Source of the DNA: Protea cynaroides
Lineage: Eukaryota; Streptophyta; Magnoliopsida; Proteales; Proteaceae
DNA length: 64,000 bases
NCBI GenBank assembly: GCA_028583415.1
Contig: CM053275.1
Location: forward strand, 83,694,278 to 83,758,277
Reading direction: 5' to 3'
Shown here: positions 23,590 through 35,816 of the stretch, piece by piece
Layout: each line of letters starts with the position of its first letter
Numbering within the stretch: the first letter of the stretch is position 1
Notes under the pieces: model-generated
Told to the model about the DNA's origin: nothing
The model's input: only the letters and a program-made list of their open reading frames with translations
Databases searched by the model: none
Program-made: the position numbers and the translations under genes

Positions 23590-24856
23590 CTGTGACCACA
23601 TTAGGTGATGCGGCAGCATCCTCAGATGTAACCGTGTAAACTCTGCCTTGTTGTAGTTGCTTCTTGGGCTTAGGACGTTCCCGAAAATAATGTCCCACTT
23701 GATTGCAGTTATAGCATTTTAACCCTTTATTATTTGGCTTTTGTTGCTGTTGAGCTGCTGAAGTAGTCTTGGCTGCAGCATTGAAACCTTGGGTACGGAA
23801 GGGTTTGAATACCTTGGTATTCCCTCCGTTGTAAGAATTCCCATTTGGCCTTTTGATTTCTCTATTTTGAGCAAAATAGCTCTCTTTCTGGCTCGACTCT
23901 ATTACTCGAGCAATTTATACAGCTTCATTGTAGATTTTCTTTTCAAGTCCCAGAACATGTTCACGTATGCTTCCCCTAAGTCCCATGATGAACCTTCAGG
24001 TCTTTGTATCCTCCACTTGCATACTGATTGGTGCAAAGAAAAATAGCTCATCATAACACTGTTGATATGCATCGACAGTCATCTATCCCTGATATAAACT
24101 CAGGAACTCCTTCTCCATGGAATCTCTGAAACTCCTAGGAAAACACTTCTCAAAGAATGCCTCCTTGTATATATCCCTAGTCAATTGGGTGTGCTTTGTC
24201 ATCAGATACATCCGTGTGGACTTCCACCAGTGGTGTGCATCGCCTTTCAGCATGAATGTTGTACACAATACCTTCTCTTCCTCATTCACTGTCATCATCG
24301 TGAAGTCTCTCTCCATCTCATCGATCCAATGTGCTAGCCACAACGGATCAGCTGGCTTACCACTATACTCCTTGGGCTTCATCTTCAGAAAACGCTCCAC
24401 CAGTCTGGAGTGGTCTAGTTTATGCGGGACATAAGCCCCATACATAGGTGGTTGGTATTGATATCCACCTGGAGCTACTTCCGGGTTTTGTACTTGAGCC
24501 TATATAACGGGAGTTTGAGGTGTGTGGGGTACTGTGTTACTTCCCCCTGGTACTGTGCTTGCCTGTCCTGCTGGCATCGGTGTCGTCTGTACAGCTGGAA
24601 AAGTCATGCCTATGGCAACTTGCATAGTAGCTTGTGCATGTTGTATTTGCTACAGCTGTTGGGCCAAATTCATTACGGCTGTAGCCAGGTCTGTAGGTGG
24701 AGCTGGCAGATTTATAGGATTTGTCTGCCCATTAATTACGGACGGTGCCGTGTTCAGATTCTCCTATGTTTTTGGGTGTATCTAGCTGTCTTCCTCTACA
24801 GGTGGTGGTGGTGGGATAGAGTTACGGCTTTGTCTGGTCACTCTGCGTCCAGCCAT
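23590..24856 (-). pseudogene. gypsy-1 gag (several stops)
   Basis: The start MAGRRVTRQSRN at 24856 matches MSGRRVTRQTQN of gypsy-2. A Pro-rich segment follows, then the retrotransposon Gag core with LDHSRLVERFLKMKP, WIDEMERDF, MLKGDAHHWWKS and FFEKCFPRSFRDSMEKEFL (frame 24083-24445). Stop codons break it near 24080, 24500 and 24660-24780. The zinc knuckle near 23690 reads CYNCNQVGHYFRER, with the last Cys replaced by Arg. The product would form the virus-like particle and bind RNA; this copy could not. Confidence 0.88.
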
Positions 24857-24879
24857 TATCTGTTCTGGTAGTGGGAATG

Positions 24880-25347
24880 CCTGAAAATCATAGAACACGT
24901 GAAGCAATAATTATATACTTCATTCTCATATTTAAATCCACTAACCAATGATATTTTCAAATTTTTCAGATCATTCTGTCAAAAATACTGTATTTTTCAT
25001 TGCAGGGTCGATGGATGTCCGACCCTCAGGTATGCGACCCTGAGAATCACTGATTCTTACCGAGAGCCGGGGGTCGATGCATGTCTGACCCTGGGATCGA
25101 CCCCTGGTTCTCTGTCAGATCATCGAGAGCTGAGGGTCGATGAGGGGGTCGGAGGTGGGGTCGGATGTTTTGGTTGAATTCTCCGACCCTCGGACTAAAA
25201 ATCAGGTTTTTAATCCCGATTTTGAATCCATTTCTCATTCTTTCTCCTCCTTTCCGACTCGGCTCGTCCCTTTGAGTTGCTACAGTGACAAATCCAACCC
25301 ATTGATGATATTTGCTTCTCATTTCGACGTCTACTCCTCTTCTACAG
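24880..25347. promoter_or_regulatory. gypsy-1 leader with GGTCG-word cluster between divergent genes
   Basis: This stretch separates the gag start (leftward) from the antisense gene (rightward). At 25009-25190 it holds about a dozen GGGTCGA / CGACCCT words, several in inverted pairs such as gggtcgat...ccgaccct. The same arrangement lies at 38820-39020 in gypsy-2 and 52110-52310 in gypsy-3. The position suggests a control region or promoter for the antisense gene, but I see no clear TATA box there. Confidence 0.45.
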
Positions 25348-25789
25348 GTATGTTCTCTACGGTTTCATGTTTCTAGGGTTTCTTAACTAGGTTTTTGCTC
25401 ATTTATATCGTTTTCTTCAAATTAAATTTTTTTCAACAGTAAAAATTCGATTTTTATTGGGGGCTTTTGTTGTTGGTGACTCAATGGACGAAATCCCTCA
25501 AAAATATTTGAGTTTCATCGGTTGGTTATCGAGAAACTTGAAATCTCTCATTTTTGCCCTAATTTGTCGAGATTTTTGAATTTCTTGAAATTTCTTCAAA
25601 TTCAACCTCTTTAGATGAAATTTCCAACTGTATGAGTCTTGCAGGATCGTTTAGAATCTTTATAAGTCCTCCTGCCCACGTGTATGGGTGAAAAGTGAGG
25701 CTTTTGACCAATTTATGTCGTTATAATGTCGAAATTTTCAGGTTTTTCATCTTTACTAAGCCAGTATCTGTTTTTCTTTGTTTTTGCAG
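25348..25789 (+). other. Predicted 5'-UTR intron of gypsy-1 antisense gene (442 bp)
   Basis: Starts CTACAG|GTATGT and ends TTTTTGCAG|ATAGT, with ctttactaag about 30 bases before the AG as a branch-site candidate. It lies six bases before the ATG. Equivalent introns have 445 bp in gypsy-2 and 442 bp in gypsy-3, with matching borders. Confidence 0.6.
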
Positions 25790-25794
25790 ATAGT

Positions 25795-27144
25795 ATGGCC
25801 TGTACCAAAGTACCCATGGTTCATGACCCAGTCCGCTTCCGTTCTAACGAGGCTGAGGTGCAGTATACCCCCTACGCTCGTAAGAAGGTAGAGGGAGGTC
25901 GTCGGGTGGACTTGGCTAGCCTGGCCTTGTTTGATGTGGAGAGAGCTTTTGGTGACATGGGTTGACTTCCTGTGATCACCTACGACGCCTGTACTCGTCC
26001 AGATTTGGTGCGACATTTTTATTGTAATCTCCAAGTTATGGGGGATTACAATGATACTGAGAGGGGTAGAGAGCTCCGAATCACTAGCTACGTCAAGGGA
26101 GTCGAGATTTCCTTCGATTATCAGTAGCTAGCCAACTTGTTGGGCATTTCATACGACGGCCCCTTGGTGTTCTGTGCTCCTAGAGAGCCCCAGTTCTTTT
26201 CATTGGAGATGAGGGCTGAGATTGACCGTCAGATCATCAGAGAGGATCGTTGGGAGATGAAAGCAATCTACCTACGTCCAGAGCCTCGGGTATACTGTAA
26301 GATTATTCAGCACAACCTGATACCTCAGAGTGGGCAGTATGAGAGGATCTCCCAGTTGACCCAGTTCCTGCTGTACTGTATCTGCACTAGGCAGCCTGTC
26401 TACCTCCCTTACATCATTATGCGGATGATGATCAGTGCCACATTGCCCGGTCATACTGGCAACCTGCCTTATGAACGCATGATCACTATGCTGCTTACCC
26501 GCCTGGGTGTTGACATGGTGGATGAGAGGATTCAAGAAAAATCCTTCTCATCACCTCTAGATTGGGAGGCCATCTGTAAGATGGGCATGTGGGATGCTCA
26601 GGTCAGCGACGATGAGAGGAACGCTCTGGTGCGTCCACGTACTCGAGTGGAGATGGCTAACGCTGAGGCAGCAGCAGCAGTCGCTGGAGCAGGGGTTCAT
26701 GGGTGTGATGATGATTGTTTATACATGGATGTGGATTTCATACCTCCTCCATCTCCTACTCATGCTACGGGAGCTGGTCCTTCTTATGTAGTTGGTCCTT
26801 CACATGCAGCTGGTCCTTCACACCCACCTTATGATGACATGATGGGGATACTGCATGAGATTCGAGAGGCTCAGTGCATGTCTGATTTGAGGATGGGAGA
26901 GCTTTTAGATTCTCAGTGCATATCGGATCAGTGGGTGGGAGAGCTTCTGGATGCTCAGCGCATGTCGGATCAGCGGGTGGGAGAGCTACTGGATGCTCAG
27001 CGCGTGACTGACCAGCGGGTGACTGATCTCACAACTACTCTCCACACGACCCAGACTCAGATAGCTTGGTTGACTAGAGTCTATGCTGAGGATTATGACA
27101 GAGACTGCGAGGCACCGCCTCCCCCATCACCTCCAACTTCCTGA
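25795..27144 (+). pseudogene. Antisense gene of gypsy-1 (two internal stops)
   Basis: The ATG at 25795 starts MACTKVPMVHDPVRF. The gene runs to TGA at 27144, opposite to gag-pol and toward the 5' LTR. It aligns throughout with the intact gypsy-3 copy (52913-54181). TGA replaces TGG in GDMGWLP (about 25964), and TAG replaces CAG in the DYRQLA-like motif (about 26127). The remainder (26137-27144) is open for 335 codons. Residues RVYCKIIQHNLIPQSG and LPYERMITMLLTRLGVD recall the 'putative plant transposon protein' domain (Pfam PF20167, from memory, untested). The C-terminus has 14-residue repeats (S/TDQRVGELLDAQR) from 26872 and ends Pro-rich. Confidence 0.85.
26872..27039 (+). repeat. 42-bp coding tandem repeat in the gypsy-1 antisense gene
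   Basis: Units start at 26872, 26914, 26956 and 26998 (last one diverged). Each encodes about 14 residues of the type QRMSDQRVGELLDA, which favours a coiled coil. Gypsy-3 has one full and one partial unit at the same place, so the number varies between copies. Confidence 0.8.
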
Positions 27145-27420
27145 TGTATTTTCTTTTTATTTTTTTCTTTTTGTACTTCAGAGTAACTGTCCGGGTTATG
27201 GACTGTACTCTGCTTAGACTTTTATATATATACGTTTGTTCTTCCTTTGAATATATATAAATTTGTTTCTCATTTAATAGATGTATTATTCTCTTTCAAT
27301 TTTTGTCTCAAACAACACAGATGCTTATAGTGTGTTATTATTATAGCTTTTAAATTTTTATCCTATCTCAGTTTACAAACTTTTGTGGGAGTATGCTGGT
27401 TTACAAGAATGGGCCTGAGA

Positions 27421-27435
27421 GCTCTGAAACCAAGT
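27421..27435 (-). other. gypsy-1 primer-binding site
   Basis: Directly inside the 5' LTR the minus strand reads TTGGTTTCAGAGC, one mismatch from the initiator tRNA-Met PBS TTGGTATCAGAGC. The site in gypsy-3 matches it fully. Confidence 0.88.
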
Positions 27436-29752
27436 TGTCACACCCCAATTCCATACTATTCAGAATGGCGTAATGAACCGCTAATAAACCAACGGTTCAA
27501 TCAGGATCTCTAATAAGCTGTGTCCTGGTAAACTAAACCATACACCTCTACAACCATAGTCAGAATAAATACATAATAGCGGAAGTCTTAATATTAAATG
27601 AACTGAGGAATCTAACTGTGATAAACATAAATAAAATATCAAATTATGTTGTATCAATCGAGACATAAGTAAATAAAATATCAAATTACATTTCCTTAAT
27701 AATTCAAATAAAATCTAATCGAAAACTCATGAGTTGCACTCGCATGAGGAGTCATGCGTCTCCACTATGTCTTCAGCCTCCATTGCAGCAACGTGCCCGT
27801 ACACAGAAGCATTCATATAATCTTCCACAATGGTACCTACATCATCAACTAAAAATATTCGACGTCGAAAGGATGAGCACACATCACGGTTCAGTGAGCA
27901 AACAAAACAATGCAACAAACATAAGCATTCATTCAATTCATATCTGTAGTCTGGTATATAAGTTTGCAATGTGCTATAGAAAGGTTCGGTGGCTGCCTCA
28001 CCTCTATACACAGGGTGTGTAAGCCCACCCAATGGATCAAACACCATTGTCGTCCACATCCACCCCAACATGGAATAGAGATAGAGCTAAAGTGTCTGGA
28101 TCAAACACCGCATAACACTTCCCCTGATGCCCTACCCATACCAACACGTAAGCCCCTGCTGGTGAGGGCTTGCAAACTGGGCTCGCGACTAACCAATCAT
28201 AATATCAAACAGTGTATCCAAGGCCTCACCCCAGCATCGCTCAATACGTCCATAGAGATAGAGCTAAGGCCCCAGGCAGAGTCGAAGAATACACGGTCCG
28301 AGACCACCTCCCCTAACGCCCTACGACGTAATAGTTCTGCTAAGGTAATGGCGATACGACGATGTCAATGGACAAGATTTGAGTAGAGATAGAGCTAAAG
28401 AGCCCGGATCAAACACCGCATAACACCTGTCTTGATGCCCCACTCGCATCAAGTACACCAACCACGCACAAACATTCACATGTCTATTCCTAGCATCATC
28501 ATCATCATCATCATGTTACAAATAAAATAGAATTGAATATGCATGAACATTAATAGCAGGAATATTGGATGACATGTTGAATGCACATTACAAGCATACA
28601 TGCATAGGATCAGTCATGGCATTGGACTCAAGAAAATAAAAATAGTTTATTATTAGCCAATTAGTTTAGGTCTTGTTTCCTCACCTTTGCTTGAGTGTAG
28701 ATCCTCCTTCAAGCTTTAAGAATCACTTTTATATCAATAGAAAAACCTAACAAGTTGATAGATTTTAGTTAGAAGTCATTCTGATAATTTTAGGCTTGCT
28801 GTTAAGTGAGGGTCGCAGGGTGGGTCGCAGGTAGGGTAGCAGTTTACTGCGACCCCCAGGGTAGGGTCGATGCCAGGGTCGGATGTTCCATCGACCCTGG
28901 GTGCGACCACCCCATCCCTGGACTTCCCAAATGCTGGGGGTCGATCCTATGGTCTGGTAAGGTCGATTCCCAATCGACCCCACGTGCGACCCCCCATGGT
29001 TTGAGTCGAAAATATCATTCTATAGTCCATTCTTTCATGTTTGGGTCCTATGGCTTACTTCTACAATCCATTCTATGCTTGTTCTATGGCTTAAAACTCT
29101 AGGTTTCTTCCTTACTTTGCCTACCATGATTTCTTCCATGGATTTCATTGAAATCCTCCCATGAATTGATGATTTGGGTTTCTCTTAGACCATACCCTCT
29201 TCATGAACTATTCTAAAGTCTTAAATCATTAATGGAAACATACCCATACCTTAGGTTTGCTGAGATTCAGAGGTTTCTCTGAATTCTTCACTTTAGTCTT
29301 CTTCTCCAACTTTCCTTCTCTTCTGCTTCTCTTCTCTTTCTCTCACTTTCAATTAGGGTTTCAAAAGGAGTGAAAGAGGCTTAGGGACGTCCTATTTATA
29401 GAGAAGAACCTCCCAAAATAATTCCCATTGAGATTAGGAAAAAATCCCCTTGAAATTTGGAAAGTTTCCTATTTACGATTTCTGTCGGCAAAGAGGGGGT
29501 CGATGATCCCGTCGACCCTCAGGTCTAAATTGTCCGACCCCCAGTTAAAATATCAGGGGTCTGACTTCCTAATGAGGGGGGTCCGACCCTGCCTATTTGG
29601 GTGTGTGACCCTGCCCTCCTTTTTACTGTTTTTGGATTAGTTTAATACCTGATTTCGCTATTTCCTTCACGCACTTGGTCCATTTGGCTCGACCATGATA
29701 GGTAGACCTGGTACAAGGTGGTAAGACCGGTTAGTTTGATATGGGTCTTACA
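27436..29752 (-). repeat. gypsy-1 5' LTR (subfamily A)
   Basis: Starts tgtcacacccc and ends gggtcttaca on the plus strand. On the minus strand TATA-like tctataaatag lies at 29392-29403. GGTCG-word clusters lie upstream (29500-29620) and downstream (28805-28990) of it. An LTR ORF lies at 27727-28071. It is the promoter for genomic RNA of this element. It matches the 3' LTR closely along its length. Confidence 0.92.
27727..28071 (-). CDS. LTR-borne ORF in gypsy-1 5' LTR
   Basis: A 114-codon frame whose last 40 residues are the conserved LTR module (VDDVGTIVEDYMNASVYG to THDSSCECNS). It ends four codons earlier than the 44-codon form because TGT became TGA. The upstream part (for example CLCLLHCFVCSLNRDVCS) also recurs in the gypsy-3 and outer solo LTR copies. 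No family is recognised and translation is unproven. Confidence 0.35.
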   Translation of the reverse strand: MLGWMWTTMVFDPLGGLTHPVYRGEAATEPFYSTLQTYIPDYRYELNECLCLLHCFVCSLNRDVCSSFRRRIFLVDDVGTIVEDYMNASVYGHVAAMEAEDIVETHDSSCECNS

Positions 29753-31736
29753 TAAACCTCCTTAGAACTCTTTGATTGTTTCTCACAAACCCTAGAGAGG
29801 AGAAAGAGATCAAAGAAGGAGAAGGAGCTAAGAAAGGTGGGAGAAGAGCCACCGTTGGACGAAGAACACCATAGTTGTGAACCAATGATAAGTGCTTAAA
29901 CTTCTCTCTAAGTTGAGCATTATAGATGATTAATCATGAATTGATCAATACCATGCAAGGTGAGGTATTGATCTAAAACCCTTAAATTACCGTCAAACCC
30001 TAATACAGTCGATAAACCCTAGATTCACATTCTAGGCTAAGGATCATCGAAACTAGGACTTGAATGGAACATGAAACAACTCTAACTCATTGCTCAGGCC
30101 TAGAATGCATAGGAGAAACCCTGGAACCAATAATGGGTGACCTACGGAAGGCGAACACCAAGATTGGTGGTCTTCTGGAGGCATACCGGTCGACCGTACC
30201 GGTCGAACCATATGTGATCGGTACTGCCACCGGTACTGTCACACCCCAATTCTGCACTATTCAGAATGGTGTGATGAACCGCCAATAAACCAACGGTTCA
30301 ACCATGATCTCGAATAGACTGTGTCCGTTTGCTTAAACCATACATATCCACAACTACAATCAGAATAAATACACGATAGCGGAAGTCTTTAATATTAAAT
30401 GAACTGAGAGTCTAAAGATGATAACATAAATAAAATATTCAATTATCTTCAAAAATACTAAGACATAAAATAAAATAATTCAATCAATTACATCAACTGA
30501 ATAATTTAAATAAAAATCTAATCGAAAACACAAGAGTTGCACTCGCATGATTCGAATCATGCGACTCCATCATAACTTCAGCGTCCATCGCCGCCGCATG
30601 TCCATACATCGGAGCATTTATATAATCTTCTACGGTGGTACCTGCATCATCAACTAAAAATATTCGACGTCGAAAGGGTGAGCACACATCACGGCTCAGT
30701 GAGCAAACAAAACAATGCAACAAACATATACATGCATTCAATTCATATCTTTGGTCTGGTTCATAAGTTTGCAATGTGCTATAGAAAGGATAGGTGGCCG
30801 CCGCACCTCTATACACTAATGTGTGGAACCGCCCAATGGATCAAACACTATTGCCTCCCCCACATGCACCCACCATGGAATAGAGATAGAGCTAAAATGC
30901 TTAGGACCGTACCGCATCACACTTCCTCTGATGCTCTACCCATATCAACACGTAAGCCCCTATTGACGAGGGCTTGCAAACTAGGCTGGAAACTAACCAA
31001 TCCTAATGTCAAACAGTGTATCCAAGGCCTCACCCCAGCATCCCTCAATACGTCCATAGAGATAGAGCTAAGGCCCCCCGACAGAGTCAGAGACTATAAG
31101 GTCCGAGACCACCTCCCCTGATGCCCTACGACGTAATAGTTCTGCTAAGGTAATGACAATACGACGATGTTAGTGGACAAGACTTGAGTAGAGATAGAGC
31201 TAGAGTCTGGTGACCAGGCTGAACCACAGTGTTACGTCCTCCCCCTAATGGCCCACTCGCATTAAGTACACTAATCACACACAAACATTCACATTTCTAT
31301 TCCTAGCATCATCATCAACCTCATATTATAAATAAACAGAAATTAAATATGCATGAACAGTAATAATAGAAATAGTGGATGACATGTGATATGCACATTA
31401 CAATCATACAAACATAGAATCATTCATGGTATTGGACTCAATAAACAAAAATAATTTATAATTAGCCAATTAGTTTAGGACTTGTTCCTTCACCTTTGAT
31501 TGAGCATAGATCCTCGTTCAAGCTTTATGAATCACTTTTAAATCACTAGAAAGACCAAACAAGTCGATAGATTTTAATTAGAATTAGTTCCAATGGATTT
31601 AGACTAACAGAACCTGTAGGGTCCCAGGTAGGGTAACACTTAGGGTAACAGTTTCTGCGACCCTAGGGTATAGGGTCGCAGGTGGGGTCGGATACAATTT
31701 GACCCTACGTGCGACCACACCCTCCCTGTGACTTCC

Positions 31737-34072
31737 TGTCACACCCCAATTCTGATCCAACCAGAATGGTGTGAGTGAACCATCAATGAACCAACGGTTC
31801 ACACCAGGATCTCGAATAGGCCGTGTTCACTCATACAAACCATTACACATAACCACAATCAGAATATAAATATACAGCGGAAGACTTTAAATAAAACGAA
31901 CTGAGTATCTATTGATAACTTAAATAATATCCAATTATCCAAATTCAAACACATAAAATAATATCATTACATTCCTTTAATCCAATAAAAAATAAGGAAA
32001 TTAAATAAAGAAAACAAATCAAAGGTACACGCAGAAAGGGCACTTGCATGAAGCGTCATGCTCGTCCTCTCCTGCCTGTACGTCCAACGCCGCAACACCA
32101 CCATACACAGGAGCATTCATATAGTTGTCAATAGTGTAACCTGCATCAACATCTAAAAACAATGTACGTACAAAGGGTGAGCTCACAACACAGCTCAGTA
32201 AGACAATCAGACAGTTTCACAATATTATGCATGAATAACAATCAATTTTATGTTGTGGTCTGGTTTTAAGTTTACAATGTGCTATAGAAAGGTTTGGTGG
32301 ACCCCGCACCTCTATACACATTAGTGTGTGGCACCTCATGGTTCACACCCCCATTGGCCCACATGTACCCATCATGGAATAGAGATAGAGCTAAGATACC
32401 CACGTACCTCCCCTGATACTCTACCCATACCAGTACCTAAGCCCCTACTGGTCAGGGCTCGCAAACTGGGCTCGCAACTAACCAATCCTATATGTCATCA
32501 ATGTACGCTCCATCTCAGCATAGCCGTCTACGGCATAGAGATAGAGCTAAGGCATTCCCACACCTTCCCTGATACCCTATCCGCAACTAACTCACCAGGA
32601 TAGAAACAATACGCAGGTAGACCCTATCCCAACATAACTCCCTACGGCATAGAGATAGAGCTAAAGCATCGTGGACAAGCCAGCGTCGACTCGGAGACCA
32701 CAGTACCACATAACAGTGGCCGGGACAACATCAATATCGGAGACCACCATACCACGACCTTCCCCTGATGCCCCACCCGTACCGAGCATGTTAAGACAGA
32801 ATACTACAAAAAGGTGCTAATGTGAAGAGCGATCCCAGGCCCATGCCCCACTCCACACACTAACGAAAACAATCACATGCCTAACAATCACATCCTATCA
32901 ATGCATGAACAGTAATAATAACCGAAAGTAAAGGATGGCATGTGAATATGCACAAACAACACATCTCATATAATCAGGTGATTAACAACAATTTACTGTC
33001 CCTTAATTGTTAGGTTTAGGTCAGATTCCCTTACCTGACGCTCGTTCAATAACTTGCTCCACGTCGTAAGATCCAAACGATATGTCACAAAGTCCTACAA
33101 TATTATTAGGGTCTCATTAGAATATATTGTTTAGGGTTGCATGTTGGTCGGAAACCAACACGGTTACAAAATACCCTCACAGAGCTGACCGGTGGCAACA
33201 TACCGGTCGCAGCTCTGTGGGGAAGACTGGCGACCGGTATGGTCAGCCGGTCCCCACAGACCAGCCTCCCGAGGGATACCAGTGGCAACATATCGGTCGC
33301 ACCATGTGCAACCGGTATAGTCGACCGGTATGTCTCCGGAAGACCATACATGGGTTTTCGACTGCCGTCGATCATCCTCCATGGATTTCCAAGGTTTTTC
33401 CTATCCATTCTAAGTCTAAACTTGGAGTTAGAGTTATTCCCAACTCATTCAAGTCTCGTTTCGATGAATATCATCTAGAAACTCGAATCTAGGGTTCGAC
33501 GGCAACTTAGGGTTTATTGGCCAATTTAGGGTTTTAGATCAATACCTACTTTGCATGGTATTGATCCACCCACATAACTAACATAGGATAAGAAGATTTA
33601 TTCGAACACTTACCGTTGACTGGCGTAGCGTGAGCTTCGTCGAACGGTAATGGCGGCTCCTTCTTATTCCTCCTAGCTCCTTCTCCTTTCCAACCTCTTT
33701 CTCTTCTCTAGGGTTTGCGAGAGACAATGGAAATGATTTGAGGAGGCTTAAGGGTGTATTTATAGACTAAAAATAGGGTTTAGTAACCCTACTAGGATTA
33801 GAAAACTTATAGGATTCGAAATCAGGAAAGTGGGACCCGCAGAGACCAATTTCCAGATTCCCGCACATAGCTGCGCAGGCCATACCGGTCGACCGGTACC
33901 AAGACCGGTACCATCGATCGATCAACATAAATTGATGACTATTTGGTCGTCTTTGGTCCAATTTCATACATGTTTGTCATCCGCTTGTCCCGTCTGGCCC
34001 GGTGATGATCGAAAGACCTGTCACGACACAAAACCAAGGTTTAGGCCGAGTTTACGGAGTGCGGGTCTTACA
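31737..34072 (-). mobile_element. Solo LTR (subfamily B) inside the 30237-34841 LTR
   Basis: Starts tgtcacacccc, ends gtgcgggtcttaca, flanked by the duplication cttcc (31732-31736, 34073-34077). At 2336 bp it is a complete LTR with no internal region. Words of the ACCGGTCG type lie at 33175-33335 and 33880-33930, and a TATA-like tatttata lies near 33757-33765. It keeps an intact 44-codon LTR ORF on the minus strand (32019-32153). Confidence 0.9.
32019..32153 (-). CDS. LTR-borne 44-codon ORF in the inner solo LTR
   Basis: Reads DVDAGYTIDNYMNAPVYG to HDASCKCPFCVYL-stop, exactly 44 codons. It ends in C-x-C-x2-C, as in the gypsy-2 and gypsy-3 copies. The host LTR belongs to subfamily B and is much diverged in nucleotides from subfamily A, so an equal length with conserved residues is notable. 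Function unknown. Confidence 0.4.
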   Translation of the reverse strand, partial: DVDAGYTIDNYMNAPVYGGVAALDVQAGEDEHDASCKCPFCVYL

Positions 34073-35816
34073 CTTCCCGATGGCATGTGGTCGATCCTGT
34101 GGTCTCGAAGGGTCGGATATCATTTGACCCTACGTGTGACCACATGTATTCTGAGTCGATATTTCATTCTAAAGTCCATCCCTTCATGTTTGGATCCTTT
34201 GGCTTACTTTCATGGTCCATTCTATGATTGTTTTATGGTTCAAAACTACAAGTTATACACTATTCATAGTCCATAATGATTTCCTTTATGGAATCTCTTG
34301 GAACTTGTCCATGGATGGATTGGGTTTCTCCTAATCCTATGCTCTTCATAACCATTCTAAACTCTCCTATTTAGGTAAGGAATTAGGTTCATACCTTAAT
34401 TCAGAGGTTTCTCTGAACTTCCTCCTCTTCCTTAGTCTTCTTCTTCAAGTTTCCTTCTCTTCTTCTCTTCCTTCTCTTTCTCTTTCTCTTACTCTCAATT
34501 AGGGTTTTAAAGGAATAAAAGAGGCTAAGGGACGTCCTATTTATAGAGAAAAACCCTCCATAATAAGTCCCAATGAGTTTAGGAAAGACCCCCTTTGGAA
34601 TTAAGAAAGTTTCCTAATTTTTGATTTCTGTCTGTCATCCTAGGGTCGAAAGTAGGGTCGCAAAATCCGTCGACCCTACGTTTTTCTAGTCATGCGACCC
34701 TACTCTCTCATTTGCTGTTTTTGGGTTAGACTTCATACCTGGTCTTGTGATTTCTTCACGCACTTGGTCCACTTGGCTCGACCATGATAGGTAGACCTGG
34801 TACAAGGTGGTAAGACCGGTTAGTTCGATACGGGTCTTACAGGTACCTCTCAGGAGTTGGTCTGTGGGGGATCGGTCGACTATATCGATCACACCTTTCC
34901 CCACAGTGCCGCAACCAGTACCTACGACTGGTATGTACTGTGAGGGGTGTATTTTGATATAGTTGGTTTCCGACCAACGTAAACCCTAAGAAACTAATTC
35001 TAATTCAACCCTAACATCGTGTAGGACCTTGTAATAGGGAGTTTGGATTCTGTGACGCGGAGCAAGCTAGCAATCAAGCATCAGGTAAGGGAATCAGACC
35101 TAAACCTAATAACTTAATAACAGTAAAACGTTGTTAGAAATTATGATTCTGTGGAATGGTGTTTGTGCATACTCGCATGTCATCTTTACTTTCAGTTATT
35201 ATATTGTTCATTCATACTCGTTATGCTAGGATGTGATTGTTAGGCATGTGATTGTTTTCGTTGGTGTGTGGAATGAGAAGGGCCTGGGGTCTGAGATCAT
35301 TCCTCACACTAGCACCTTTTTGTATCACTTCTGTCTTAGAATGCTTGGTATGGGTAGGGTATCAGGGGGAGGAAGTGGTACTGTGGTCTCCGGCCTGGCC
35401 ACTAGACTTGAGCCCTATCTCTATGCCATAGGGAGCTGTGCTGGGATAGGGACTACTGTGATGACATATAGGATTGGTCAGTTGCGAGCTCAATTTGCAA
35501 GCCCTTGCCAATAGGGACTTACGTGTTGGTATAGGTAAGGCATCAGGGGAAGTATTGGCAGTATGTGATCCATACACTTTAGCACTATATTTAATCCATG
35601 GTGGGTGCATGTGGGACAACAGTGGTGTTTGATCCATTAGATGGATTCACACACTCGTGTATAGAGGTGCGGTGGCCGCCAATCCTTTCTATAGCACATT
35701 GCAAACTTAAAACCAGATCATAATGTGAATGTTATTCATGCATGTTGTTTGTTGCATTGTCTGATTTTCTTACTGAGCTAAGTTGTGAGCTCACCCTTAT
35801 GTACACACTACTTTTA

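Larger units (their letters stand above)
17721..29752 (-). mobile_element. gypsy-1: full-length Tekay/Del-type chromovirus with antisense gene
   Basis: Two 2.3-kb LTRs (17721-20034, 27436-29752) and the 5-bp duplication taaac (17716-17720, 29753-29757) define a complete 12.0-kb insertion. On the minus strand from the right come 5' LTR, tRNA-Met PBS, an antisense gene on the plus strand, a leader, gag, a possible 70-bp intron, then protease-RT-RNase H-integrase-chromodomain, polypurine tract and 3' LTR. Domain order and the C-terminal chromodomain identify a chromovirus, most like Tekay/Del. The LTRs differ at roughly 5-7% of positions in the first 370 bases compared by eye, and gag-pol has stops, so it is an ageing copy. 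Confidence 0.93.
30237..34841 (-). mobile_element. Solo LTR (subfamily A) inside LTR C
   Basis: Starts tgtcacacccc at 30237, ends gggtcttaca at 34841, flanked by the 5-bp duplication ggtac (30232-30236, 34842-34846). After removing the nested insertion (31737-34072 plus one TSD copy) it is 2264 bp, the normal LTR size. GGTCG words lie at 31610-31710, 34080-34150 and 34640-34700; a TATA-like sequence lies near 34548-34559. Its LTR ORF (about 30530-30660) has a changed C-terminus after a small duplication making the palindrome atgattcgaatcat near 30547. Confidence 0.9.

Noticed and set aside
27421..27435. tRNA gene at the PBS matches
   Set aside because: Only 12-13 bases match the tRNA-Met 3' end, as expected of a retrotransposon primer-binding site; no cloverleaf.
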